Below are positions 48,095 to 60,900 of a DNA stretch of 64,000 bases, one piece after another. Position numbers and translations under genes: made by a program. Source of the stretch: Takifugu bimaculatus. Its lineage: Eukaryota > Chordata > Actinopteri > Tetraodontiformes > Tetraodontidae. Under the pieces are notes generated by a model that saw nothing but the letters and a program-made list of their open reading frames with translations, searched no databases and was not told where the DNA came from. Where the stretch lies: the NCBI GenBank assembly GCA_004026145.2, contig CP034975.1, positions 3,264,398 through 3,328,397 on the forward strand, given 5' to 3'. Each line of letters opens with the position of its first letter. Position 1 is the stretch's first letter.

Positions 48095-50682
48095 TCGTCA
48101 TTGGTTGATAATAATTCCAGCAGGAGTCTACATTTAGAGATGAAGCTGCACTCGTTATGTTTCAACCTCACCTTCTGGTTTGGGTTTCCAGCATACAAAT
48201 GTGGCTCACCTTAATAATTTTGGCAGCTACCGAAATGTTGCTTCTGGCTTGTAGGAAAACCTGCAGGAGGCAAAGTTTATAAGGACAAGGGACTTAATCC
48301 AGGAAGGTGCTTTTATTCTGGAGGTGGACAAGGAGGAGCCTTATCTGTCTGGCTTACTCACGTCTTTCTTACTCGTGTTTAGGAAGAATTTAGTTTCCTT
48401 TTTTTTATTAAAATAAAATTAAAAACATGTTCAAATTAACCAGGAGCTTTTATTCAGGTTTGATTTGTTCATGTCAAGTCAGAAGACGGTTGTTCGGGTT
48501 TGTGTTTCTGCTCAGCTGAGTCCTCCACGTTGGCAAACGACAAGAACTAAAACTGCTCTCTTGGTGGCAAAATGAAGCCAGAAATCCCAATGAAGTTTGA
48601 TCTGCGTGAGAGCCAAAGGTCCAACCAGTACGATGGCTTTTCATGGTAAGACTACTGTGATGGTATTTTGCTTGCAGCAGCTTGTGATCCCAGCGACTGG
48701 CTGAGGAGGAAACACATCTGTCATCAATATGTTTGGACCGCACTGTTCTGAAAGGCTTAATGAAGAACCTGTGGCTTGGAGAATTTCACTCATTCCGCTC
48801 TAATGCTACAGCTCTTTGTTCCTACTTAAATCAACTGTCTAACCGACGCCTCCAGATCCCCAGGATCTATCAGACCACAGTTTATTAGGAAGGATAAACC
48901 CACACATGCTGTAATTCTGGCAAGACTTAATTGCTATATTTCACTATTATTATATTTTTTTTTTGCGCTATTATTAAGTTCCCACCTTTTGTTGGGTAAT
49001 ATGCTGTGTTCACATTTCCTCCGACTGAAGGGTTGATCATTAAAAATGCTGCTTAGGCTGCACTCTTTGTGAACTTTTTTAATGCTTCCCGTGACCAGCA
49101 TCCTGGGCTTCAGGAAAATAAAAATCCAGCACAGTGTTGTTTAATGTTCTCGCCCTGAAAACCAACTTTTGTGTCTTTCAGCCAAGCGAATGTCTTTTCT
49201 TCGCCCGTAACCACGAGGGAGCATCAGGCTCCGGCTGCATTGGTGCAATTTCCCGTTAATATGCAGTAAAGCCGCCTCTTGTTCTAGGCATCAAACTGTC
49301 AGCTTCATTGCTTCTGTGAGCTACAGCTGAAACATGATGTCAACGTTTTAAATGTCAGCGAAACACTATTCATATACAGCATTTCCCATGAAAGTCATTT
49401 TTCATTGCCTTCTCCACGAGGTAAACATCTGCGACCTGAAATGAGACCCAGAGGGAAACATCCTGTGTACGAGGATGCTACTGTAATCATCGGACGCAGA
49501 CGCGTCCCTGTCAGCCCGCAGACGTCTTCCTCACGTCTGCCCGGCCTTCTCTTTTTATTGAGCTGCCATGTCTGATCATTTTGATTGGTTTCATTTGTTT
49601 GTCTGCGCTGTGACATCAATCACTGCTTTTATTTTATGGGATGTGTCTGCTGGCTGGCTGTAGTTTGCAGGAGCTGGGTTTGAGTCCAGCAGCTGGCCTA
49701 CTGTACAAAACACACAAAACACAAATACAGCGGAGAGGAAGCCATGTTTTACAGGGCTTTCTGTCACCATGGCGACACAAGGTGAAGATATGGTATTTAT
49801 TTCTTCATATATCTATCAGGGCTGTGAAATTACACCTGTGAATCCAGATTAACACCTGACACACTGACTGACACGTCGCCATGTGGATCGCAGAGCGCTG
49901 CGAACGGGTTAAGGACTCGAGTTTTACAGAGTTTGAAGGTTTCATTTCAAGATTGAGTATGATTTGTTTTTAATTTTTGTGGTTCTATTTTGACATCTGC
50001 CTTCTGTAATCTCCAGCTGTGACCTTTGACCTGTTTTTACCCTAATGAAATAAAATACAATTAACAATTTTAATTGTTATATTAATCATTGGCAGCCCTA
50101 CTTGAGGTTACCGTGCTATATTCCTGCGGTCGAAAGTCCATTTAGTCTAAATAATTAATGGTTGCAATATTTTAAGCAATATCCAAATTCATGTGGATTT
50201 TTTCAATTTGTTGCAGCATGTGATTATTTTCTCTTTTAAGATGGAAGAGTTAAATAACAAGAGGCCTATAGAAGAGGAGGCTACGGGAACGAGCGTATTG
50301 AGGCTCAGCTCCAGGGTTTGCTGAGTCAGCTCCCACAACAAGCCGGTGAACATGCCACCCTGCTTCATCACACTCTTCTCATCCCGCCGTGAACATGAAG
50401 GTGGTGCATCATCCCCAACTGCCAGACGGTCCGGATTGCTGTTTTTTTTAGGGTGGGGGTGGGGGGGGAGTTTCGATCCAGAACCGCAGTCCATCGGGCT
50501 GACCAAGAATGTTTGGATGTCTTGTTTATTTATTTAAGCTAGGGGCGAAAGAATTCATCTTGAAGACCGCTCTTACCTCTGTTTGGCATTATTTGAGGTG
50601 CAGTGATAGAAGAGAACTGCCTTTTGGGTTTTGCCCCCTCCCCAAAGTGAAGCCAAACATCCATGAAAGCTTGCGGGAGGAT
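48095..50682. other. Unassigned non-coding DNA
   Basis: No gene or repeat recognised. Short frames on both strands have no domain. A G-rich string lies near 50453-50469. Confidence 0.5.

Positions 50683-50716
<34 letters not shown>
50683..50716 (+). repeat. Poly-G run, 34 bases
   Basis: Thirty-four consecutive G. It is translated as a poly-Gly or poly-Pro run in frames that are not genes. Confidence 0.9.
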
Positions 50717-50718
<2 letters not shown>

Positions 50719-52972
50719 GGCAGAGTCAGAGGAAAGAGGGGAAATATTGTGTACAGAGTGAGATGTCTGACATGAGGCCGGGCTCTCTGACCTGGCACGT
50801 CCTGGAACGGCCTTGGCTCTCTGCAGACAGTAAGGGGAGGGATGGAAAGAATAGACAGCAAAGATGGCGTGTGGAAAAAGCCAGGCAGCGTCGCCCTCCT
50901 TCCTTTAACCACGCAGGTCAACTGAGCACTTTTTGAGTCAAAGAAATCCTCCGTGTGGTTTTAGCCTTTGGCAAACGCCAGACGAGTGAGGGATAAGGAG
51001 CAAGTAGAGGCGTAAAGGAACGGCAGGATAGTGGAAGTGGAAGCCTGGTAGGCTGGAAAACCGGGGAAAATATGAGGCAGCTCCAGTCATTGATTAAACC
51101 GTAAAAGAGTAAAAAGGACTTGAAGGTAATTCTACACGTTTGTCCCGTTTAGTGTGTCGGGTTCTGTTTTATTCCCACAGCTGCTCTGTCTTTCACATCC
51201 CTTTTGGTTTTAGTGGGATTTCCACTTGTTTTTATGTGCATTTGATTTCATTTCAATGTAATACATCCACACTACGCTGCTCCCTCCATCGATGGCGCCT
51301 TCTTACATGTAGATTTAGTTACAACGTCCTGGCCTCATATCTGAACTCACAGACAATAATAGAGAATAAATAGCTCAGCCAGACTTTTCCCCGTGTCACC
51401 ACTGTGGTTGGTGATGATTACCACGAGTCCCTCTGGTTTATCCCGGCCTACGTTGCCTTTACTGTCGCCTTCCGACTAAACTGATCTGGTTAAAATTGCG
51501 CCAGCCACTTCGTGGAAATTGGCCTATTTTGCGTTTTAGTCTTCCTCTTTTGTGAGACTGTAAAAACATTTGCTTGACATTCAGATGGAAACCAGGCTGA
51601 AGAGTTTAAGAAAGTTGCCAGAATTGGTTAATAGGTTAACGGGAAATGATCTCTCCTGGCATTTTTAACGCAGCTTTCAAACCTGTCACAGGCGGAAACA
51701 AGATACAATGATTAAACATGTGCTTATTCAAGCTCACTCAACCACATTTCTATTCATTTATTTACCTATTTGAACGAACACTCCTTTACTTTTACTTTTC
51801 GTAAGGTCCAAAGTGTCAGGCAAGAGCCGTATTACTCAGACGATCAGAGTCCAAGTTAGCTGAACAAAAATATACTTATATATTTCACTGCTTATCCTAC
51901 ACAACTGCCAGACATCTGGCCGGTGGTTCCCTACAAAGACAGTTCACCTGCCACTCACACGGAGGGGAATGTGAGAGGTATGCACCGTTTGCTATCCTGG
52001 CTCAGCAATTGTAGAACGACATTCCAGTTGATATCAGTACAACACAAACAGCAGACTAAAAAATCCATCTTTCCAGACAGCACCTCCTCTGAAAACCAAA
52101 CACATTTTTACCCCCCTCCCACCCCCTTATTTTTTTCCTAAAGCGAGTGCTGTTTTGGCTTATTTCGACGATATTTTGCACAGCGTGAGTTTGCACAATA
52201 AAATTTCTTTCATGTCACATCTTGTAAAGGTCAAACAACGCGTGGCGTTAAAGGATACGCCGGGCACGTCAGCGTTATATTTTCCAAATTAAGAGTCAAG
52301 AAAACCCAGACACATTCCTGTAAGAAGTTGCGTTGTTCGTTGACAGGGGTGGTTATTTACTGCAATGATGGCTAGCATCAGAACATAATAAAATAAATAT
52401 CTAGAAGTGCTTCCAAGCAAGCCCCTTCCGTTCAGAGACACAGATGATGTAAGGAGAACCCGTTTGTTAGCATACACCCAGATCAATTCCTGATATATTT
52501 GTTGCTATATTCCAACCACATTACTGCTTTGTACGCTAATGACAACACAAATTTAGAGAGAGGTCCATGCAAATGACTCCCCAGTAAGAGACCGAACTGA
52601 CCTGGAATAATTACTCCAGAAAGATCCGACTGCACATGTGAAATCTGCGTGCACAGATACTTAAAGAGAATGAACATGTTTGGCTTGGGGGGGGGGTTGG
52701 CACCTTGAGGTGGTGGCAACAAAAACAAATGTTATGAGTGACAGATTTGGTGGATTTATTACTGGACGGTCAAGTGTAGTATCGTACAAAATGGTCATTT
52801 GAAGGTTGGCGTGATGGCTAAGCATGTGTGTCAGCTAAACTGTGCCACTGGGCCACTTTGAACGCTCTAACAAGCATGCGTGTGAATGTTGGTCAGATTG
52901 TTCACGCGATCAGGTCGACCTCAGGACAAATGAGCAAATGTGGTGCTTGCATATGCCACAATAATTGGTTTC
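50717..52972. other. Unassigned non-coding DNA
   Basis: No gene or repeat recognised. A short poly-G run lies at 52687-52696. Confidence 0.5.
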
Positions 52973-53019
52973 TGTGTGTGCGCGTTTGGTGTGTGCGCGC
53001 GTGTGTGTGTGTGTGTGTG
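52973..53019 (+). repeat. Alternating purine-pyrimidine (GT/GC)n tract
   Basis: TG repeats with CGCG and GCGCGC interruptions, e.g. 'gtgtgcgcgcgtgtgtgtgt'. Alternating purine-pyrimidine with CG steps is the sequence type that most readily adopts Z-DNA. Confidence 0.85.
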
Positions 53020-54109
53020 GTGACTCTGCTCTTCCCCTCACAGACATCAATAACAGTGCAAGACAACCGAGTCGCTCTGCAAATTGTCAAATGCGAACAG
53101 TTTACTAGCATCAGCAGTAGCTTTTATCTCGGTGCCTAATGAAGCCATAAACTGATGCATATATATCACGATGACGCTCTCAGGAGGAGCAAAAGTGACT
53201 TCAAATAATCAGTTTGTTTATGTTGTGTCTCTTCAACAATTTCCCTAAATCACATGCACACTGCTAATTTTGGAACAGCATTTCTGATCCCAACTTCAGA
53301 CGTACCGCTGGTGACTTCCTACCTTAAAAGGCAGCTAATCAGCCATAGAGATGCAGACGGGGTTGCAAAATAACCCTAATTGGGCCACAGTTGCTGAAAT
53401 TCTTTGTGTTTGTTTGCGCATCGCAATTAGGAGCTTTTCACATGCCAGTTGGACCATATCGGATGTTTTTGAGGACGAGTCTATGCCCCATAATTTTAAT
53501 CACAGTGTATTTCAATCACCATATATTAGACCAGATCAAACAGCCTCTCCTCTTCGAGTCATTCAGACATGAAGCGGCAATTCCTTCCTGCATTCACACG
53601 AGTCAATGTTCAGAAACACTCCTCTTCCGAGGAGCCACATTGCACAATTGAGGATGTGAGAGTTTCCACGGAAGCACCAAAGGAGGGATGATGCATGTTG
53701 TTCAACGCCTGTGTTCGCTTTCAGATGCAGCCGGCTCCTCACAGTCATTTTCTGGGCTGGCGTCACTTCCTCGGTCTCTCACGCACCACATTTCTTTAAA
53801 AAATGTTTTGAGAAAATAAGGCAGCAAAGAAGAGTCAAGGTGACGCGGCGCTCAGAAATCCCTCCATTACTGCAACATGTGCGCACACATCCCTATTAAT
53901 TCCTTCAGTGGGTTAGTCCACAGCTATCTTAGCAATTACAGCAGTTTCCCACGGGCTCCACCAATGGGCCTCTTAGCTAATATGCTAATGAATACAAATG
54001 GAGGTAATCTGTCTGTTCCCGGGATGAGCCTCTGTTACAGAGAAAGAGAGTTTCAGACACAGTTAGAAGCGAGTGAGTGATAATGAGAACGGGGGTCACT
54101 TCAGTTTAT
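53020..54109. promoter_or_regulatory. Candidate regulatory stretch, no gene
   Basis: Non-repetitive with homeodomain-like words such as 'ccctaattgggccac', 'tcgcaattaggagc', 'cccataattttaatc' and 'ctagctaatatgctaatg'-like strings near 53970. No frame with a domain. Texture-based call only. Confidence 0.2.
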
Positions 54110-54262
54110 TCAAACGTCTCCGGATTTCCGACGGTGCCCTGACCTCACTTTCCTATTCGCCTGACGCGGATAATGTCGTTTTCGGGATTCATTCGGGACG
54201 TCTCGGACGAGACGGGAAGCAGCGCAGACGCGCTTCGCATGAAATCCAGCTGTTGTGACAAC
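54110..54262. other. CpG-dense block
   Basis: High CpG density compared with both flanks, including a near-perfect palindrome 'cgtctcg-ga-cgagacg' at 54199-54214. Could be an unmethylated regulatory spot. No exon or promoter motif is recognised. Confidence 0.3.
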
Positions 54263-54877
54263 TGACAGGGGTTTGGCCGTTCGGTAGTGGAGTGCTTCCC
54301 TTGGATGTGGTACCAACACACACTCAATGCTGCTCTGTTTTGAACACTGTGTGTGTGTGTCATAAAGTGAAACAACATAATGACACAGGCCCCATTACAC
54401 TCGGTATTTAGAGATTAGACTAACACTGTGGTTTTGTGGTCTGAGTCATTTTGATGGTAACCATGTGTGCCAGAGGATATGCACACTCAGACTGCACTGA
54501 GGAATAATAGAATAATGGATGCCAACATACCTGATCCACGATCAAGCGCTGTTTAGTTTTGCTAGTGCAGGTCATTTATGATGAGCAATGAGTCACTGGA
54601 GCATTTTGACATGTGCCGCTGCTTTAATTTGCTCACCAGCATTAGCTGGATGCTTACTAATCTTATCTCATTGGTGATTAATTGCCGGCCCCCTATTTGG
54701 TAGCACTTTACTCAGTGGCTCCCAAATCCGCTAACTTCAGGGGGTTTATTTTACCTTAAATGAATATAATCTGCAATCAAACTTGTGGAATGATGGAATG
54801 TCCTCGAAGGCCCTTCTGCACTTTGAAAAACAACCAATTTGATGAAGTGTATGTTATTAATTTACAATTGAGACTAA
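54263..54877. other. Unassigned non-coding DNA up to the assembly gap
   Basis: No gene or repeat recognised. The stretch ends at the contig edge. Confidence 0.55.
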
Positions 54878-54977
54878 NNNNNNNNNNNNNNNNNNNNNNN
54901 NNNNNNNNNNNNNNNNNNNNNNNNNNNNNNNNNNNNNNNNNNNNNNNNNNNNNNNNNNNNNNNNNNNNNNNNNNNNN
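54878..54977. other. Assembly gap, exactly 100 N
   Basis: One hundred N. This is a common placeholder for a gap of unknown size between contigs. A frame that appears to run across it is an artefact. Confidence 0.98.
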
Positions 54978-56177
54978 TTAGAGTATAACATGCCTTTACA
55001 TTTACTCTCCCTCATGCCAGTGACTTGGACTAATTGTGGCGCTTGTCTTGCCCACCCACGATTTAGCAGGGCTGTGAACTGGGTGGCTGCAAATCCCTCA
55101 AACCGGAGGCCTAATGGAGTGATGGATAGTTTGCACCTGTCAGTGTGACATTTGTAGTGGTCCCATCCTTTGTAAGAATGAGTAAGGGGAGGTATAAATG
55201 GAGAAAGGGCAGGCAAAAAGAAACATGTTTCCCTTTAGGTTCTCTGTCTCCATCTACTTGTGTGCAGTTTTAGGACCAAGGCAAGGGCAAAGCAGACAGG
55301 ATTCACTTTGAAAAATGAAAAATAGATGCAAATTGCCGGCAGCGGTTGTGTGCTTCCAGTGTAAATCTTTTTGTTTTAGGTGAAAGTGGATTCCATTCAT
55401 TACATCCCCACACACGGCTCAGCTCAGTGTCCTCATTTATGCTCGCGGCACCAGATGCATCATTAGATTGAATAACGGTGCAGTTTTTTGTATTTTTTTT
55501 TCATTTTCTGTCAGTTGTCGCGCTTTTAACGCTAGGTAAGCAATTTTCCTTGTGGAAAACATTTATTGAAATAACTCATGCATAAGTAATGCCTGATTTG
55601 AAATGCAGGAGAGTTTGCTATAAAATTAGTTGCGATTCTGTAATGTTAAATGTGTTTCTAGTGTTGCTGATGATTAAAAAAAATCCCCCTTCTTCTTCGT
55701 CAACCTCTACACTACATGGGTAATCTCCCACAAAGACAAGCTTCATTAGTGAAGCATCTTTTTTAATTAAATCTATCCTTACTCTTCACCTTTGTTCATT
55801 TTCATTGGATCACTCACACACTAACACATTAGTAACATGTATATTGTAGACCAAAGACAAAAATAAACACACCATTTCCATTATTTCATCAAAATAGCGA
55901 CCCTATAAGGAGTTGCACTGAGGTAGAGCTTCATGGTTCACAGGGGAAAGTGGAAGGAAGAGGCAGGTTCTATAAATACTCTCAGGTGTAGATTGACTGA
56001 GAGAATATTAAGTTTCTCCTGTTGGATGGAGCAGCAAAGGATGGAAAACAACGTCTTTGTCCTTGTGGAAAGGTGCTTTTCTGCTTGTGTTGGCCAAACT
56101 GGAGAGAGTGAGAGACAGAAACACAGGATTGAGGACACACACAGAACACCACAGATTCAACTGCACAGCAGTGAAGG

Positions 56178-56207
56178 CAACAACAACAACAACAGCAGCA
56201 GCAGCAG
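56178..56207 (+). repeat. Compound (CAA)5(CAG)5 microsatellite, copy B
   Basis: Same unit counts as in copy A. Identical length at a normally fast-mutating site fits a very recent split or allelic copies. Confidence 0.9.
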
Positions 56208-56250
56208 CATCCATTTTACCATATCCAGTATAAATAGATGTTTATCTCAT

Positions 56251-56343
56251 GCTCCAATCCTCCGTTCCTTCCTCACCACATTCCCCATGCTTCTGAATAG
56301 TTGACCCCAGGCACTTGAACCTCTGTAACATTCCCACTTCCAC
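56251..56343 (-). mobile_element. RTE-like LINE reverse transcriptase scrap, copy B
   Basis: Counterpart of 36719-36811, carrying the same 'FKCLGSTIQKHGECGEE' peptide on the minus strand. Confidence 0.55.
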
Positions 56344-57616
56344 TCTTTATAACCGCAACAATCTACTTTCCAATCTACTTTCAGAACACGGTGACGTGTA
56401 AACAGACCAACACCGCAAACGAAAAGGCAAGGATGTTCAGCCAACTTGGTCTGGATTCTCACCATAAGCTCACAAATGGTGTTCAACAGGCCAGCAGCGT
56501 TCAGAGCTTCACCCAACGTGTGTGATGACATGTGTAAGTTGTTCAGCATGTGTGAGCGGAAGAGGTGTAACGAGACCTTTGGATGCAGCAAATAAGATAG
56601 GATTTTCTGGTGTTTTCCTCTGTGTCTTGCATTTGTGCGTAAGTGTGTGTGAATGAGAGAGAAGAGCAAATACTATTTATTGAGGCTTAGTTTCCCACTG
56701 TGGTTCATGCACACACAGTGGTGTGGTTAGTGGGTTCAGTTTAACCACAGGGATATCTGACAGTCCAAAACAAATAAGCGAGCTTGAACAGGATGACACG
56801 TTAACAGGCTTAATCACCAAACATAGTCAAATAGTGTCATGTCTAATATCATCTGCAACCAAACAATAAAAAACAAAATTATATCATTCCTGTTGAGAAC
56901 CTTTTAGGTAAACACAGCTCAGCTTTTTTTTTTTTAACCACGCAGAACAACATAATCAATTTTCTCTTCTATGTGGATGCGAAGGTCCTGTTCTATGTTT
57001 CACACCACAGTTGACTCAGAGCTCGGCGAGGCTATATTTAAGGTAGTGGGATTTGATTATTTATTTTGTGAGTCCAATGTGCTTGATAATCATACAAGAC
57101 AATTAGCAGGCTCGGTCTGTTTGTTGCAACAAACAAAGATACTGTGCAGTGTTTTAATTTAACGAGCTGTGTTCTGGCTCAGGATTGAGAATCTGTTGGA
57201 ATTTAATATAAAGTTTCCACCCGCCTATGCCGGCAAGAAGAGCTGTGTCTCCACACCAGTGTTGTGTCACAGTGTTCGGTCGCATACAAGGAAAACAGAC
57301 GGCAGACAGACTCATTAAGCGCTAGTCCCACACGGGGCTGTTATTAGGACTCTGTGGACTAAACTCATTTATACTCCCTGCTAGAGTTGTATAATTTGTA
57401 CACGTGACAACAGATCATTCACCAGCATTCATATTAGCTGAATTACCAGAATTAAAATATGAATATTAATTATTGGTCGGCATTATGGGCCACCTGGTGT
57501 TCAAAACAATTAAGCAGACATTTTGCTCTCTTACTTTTTAACAGATTTTTGTCTGTGGCGCATGTTTTATTTAGGGGAAATAAAGAAAAGTGGTGGTTTA
57601 GCATGTATAGAGCTAT

Positions 57617-57926
57617 AGCACGGTGGCACTAATGGAGCATTAGATTGGGGTTAAGCGCTTGAATGAGGAGTGGTCCCCTTCAGTTGCCCCGGGGCATACA
57701 TACCGGGCTACTGCTGAGCATTACCATAATTGCTGGACACCGGAGCTCAGCGGATGGTACTGAGCAATACCCATTTCGGTTCACCTAATTCACTCTGATT
57801 GAGCTGGGAGGACTGGTGCAGAACTCCGTGAATGACCCTGGTATGGGATGGATGAAGCCTTTCTAAAGATGTTAGGATTCAATTCAAACCTGCACAGATA
57901 ATGTTGGACCAAGTGGCTAACCACTT
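57617..57926. mobile_element. Possible tRNA-headed interspersed repeat, copy B
   Basis: Counterpart of 38041-38350. A six-base insertion follows 'ctaaccact' here and is absent from copy A. Confidence 0.35.
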
Positions 57927-60900
57927 ATACTAAAAATTCCTTAGATTAAAGATGAATTAACAGATAAATTCAATATCCATCGATAAATTTGGTAGATGAA
58001 GAAAATCAGTGGGGAAAAATGTCCAACCAAGAAATCTTGAACACATATTGAAGACAGCCTCAATTCGATGTTTCACACTCAAAAGAAATGTTGCCCTGCA
58101 TAGTTGTAGTCTTTCCACATCTTCCTTTCTTTCCCATTACCCCCACTTTCTTCTCCTGGGAAGGGTTCTAGTTTGAACTTAATGAAAATAGAATGAACAC
58201 TACATTGCATATGACTCAAATGGGACCCCAGAGAGTCCCAAACCAATTTTCATTGGGCAAAGGCAAAAACAAAAGCTGCAATGTGCAGGATGTTGATGAG
58301 ATATGGGCAGATGGGGAATAAAAGGTGTGACAGCCGAAGGCCTGGAGGATAGAAAAGGTTTCATTTGATTGAATTTCACTATCAGATGCCACAAAACAAT
58401 GATATGAATCTTAGCCTTCAGGCTGGGCTCCTTCTTTGGTCATTCATGGTCAGCATCACAGGTGACAAGGCCTTTGGCGTTCATTTTGTCAGTTTACCTA
58501 TGGGTGGTTTGCTGTCAGTGAGTTTGATACAACATCATGCTGTGAAGCACCATGCTCATAGAACAGCACGTTTAATGGGACTTAGAGTCGAGGCCAGTGC
58601 CCTTTACACAATTCTGTTAGGTTCCCTGAACTCAGACAAGATCTCTCCTCCCACCAAGAGCTGTTGCTCCACTCCCCTTGCCAAGGGTCCCTATTCAGGT
58701 TGTTTACCCTGCCAGTAGGCATATTCAAAACCCAGTAGGCAGGTCTTCCACAGCCATACAGAGCCACTGAACTCTCCATAACCTGCTAATCAGACCTCTC
58801 CTCCTTTTCAGCCTTCAAACATAAAGGCCCATCTTGACCACCATTTTGTAGGTCAGCCACTGTGGGCTTTGTCCTGGCCTTAGCACCACCGGAGAAAGAT
58901 CCTCCTCCTATTGATGCATCTTGAGCAAGTAGCCAAGCCACCCAGAAAAACTCTCTCGCAGATGAAGGCATTCAAAGCCCTGCAGTTTATTAAGCTGTCA
59001 CTGCGCATCTAAATCTGTTCCCTAGTGCAGTGGCACAGGCTTTTCCACACACACTGACACAGAGCGAGGGAGAGAGAACCTTTGTGTGCCAGCAAGGTAT
59101 TCAAAGAACTATAAAAAAGAGGGGGGAAAAAAATCACACACACATTAAACTAACACACAAATGAGATGCAAATCCGACAATTTACTTGGCAGCAACAGTG
59201 GGCCTTCCTTTGTGTGTGTATACGTGCGCATCTTGTGTGTTCGCTGCGTGTGTATGTGGCTAAATCCGCTCGAATGGTCTGAATTCGTCCTGGCTTAGTA
59301 GCGTCTGTACAGCTGAACAGCTGTAACCTGTAACACAGTTGTTGGTGCAGAGGTATTGTGCGATTGTGTCAGGGATAGAAATTACTTAAGGGGCCGGAGA
59401 CAACTTCTTTGGTGGAGCTAGACCACGGTGAGGGGGAGATATGTGTAATGACCCTCTGAATGCAGAAGAGCCAAAGAACGAGGGGCAGAGAGAGGGTGAA
59501 GGCTGAACTGAATCCAGGTTAAGACTTCCAGCTTCTTTAGGACAATCGACACTCACATATTGGATTTGCATGACTAATAGGTGTTTTAGGGCTGCTGTTT
59601 ATGCAAAGGGTCTTCGGATAGACCTGACCTCTGAATTCCAGAACTTATAACCTACTTACCCGAGGATTCCAACAAGCATGTCTCCACCGTGTTTGAACAA
59701 TGTCGCACAAAAGGTTGCACACAGGGCCCGTTTGCTACATTGGTTAACTCTCTAAACAAAAAAACAAGTTTGATTAGTGTTGTATTTTTGAGGGGAGGGA
59801 ACGTTCAGAAATAACGGATAATGATCGCTTTCAATCGCCGGGTAAAATAAATTCTAAGGCTTGATCCACATCCCTGTCATTTCAGTTTTCCACTGTTAAT
59901 AGATTAAACATTTGTGCTTCTGTTTATGGCGGCGCTTTACGTGGGGACTCTTAATGGCAGTTGCAGAAAACTGACATCTGAGCTGGGCATAATGGCTGAA
60001 ATGTGCTACTCTGTGTATATGTGTGAGTCAGTAAGTAGACTTTTAGCTAAGGAGTGGAAATTAATGGCTTACCGAGGAAATGCGGCAGTATTAGGAAAGA
60101 AAATGATCACTGAGCACTTCAATGAGACCCTCCATTGTTAATGACCAGAAGCCAGTTTCAGACAGGGATACAGACCAAAACCACATTAACAGAAAGTGGA
60201 AAGGAGCAAGTGACTTATCCCACCTGTTGGCTAGCATAGTATGTATTCCCCATATAAACCTTTAAAACTCTATTATGTGAATGCATGGTTTTTAGAAATA
60301 CAGCCTTGAAGTAAAGCACAAACGATTGTTTTCAGACCAAAAGCAATCTTTCTACGGGACACATCATTTTATTCCCCTTAACTCACGGAAGAGTGTCTAC
60401 GTTTGTTTTAATGCCATAAATGTGTGGGCTTGTGAGTGTTGTAACATGACCCAATTAACAAGTGCTGAAGTTTTGTTTTTATTTCTCCCTGAATTAATCT
60501 TATGGAAATTTGAGCCGAGGGTGAGGTTTCCCAAGTGGTTCTATGAAATGAGTTACATATGTACAGTGTGCGCTCAGCCTACAATTTCAGACTGGCGACT
60601 CCCGTCTCCAAACACTCTCCGATGATGATGCTGCACTTGGTGCACGGGCGGGTTGGCCATGGTTAGTCTCACACGACGCGAACACTATCACACTTCTTCT
60701 GTGAATTAGTTGATTTTGCCTGGTAATAATTTTAGGTGGGAGGACGTGGAAACACTGAGCTTCGGAGAGCATTACAGACTGTATTATTTCATGAAAATAG
60801 GTGTAATAGCGCTGCGCTTACGTGACTGTTAAATAAACCCACCGTAGGGGTCGGGTTGCTCTTTCCTCCCTCGTGCATCACTGACTTACTAGATGGTGTT

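Noticed and set aside
50589..50921. 110-codon minus-strand frame with a proline run
   Set aside because: The run is a translation of the 34-base G homopolymer; flanks show no domain.
54760..55216. Frames on both strands running through the gap
   Set aside because: They are joined across 100 N and have no sequence support.
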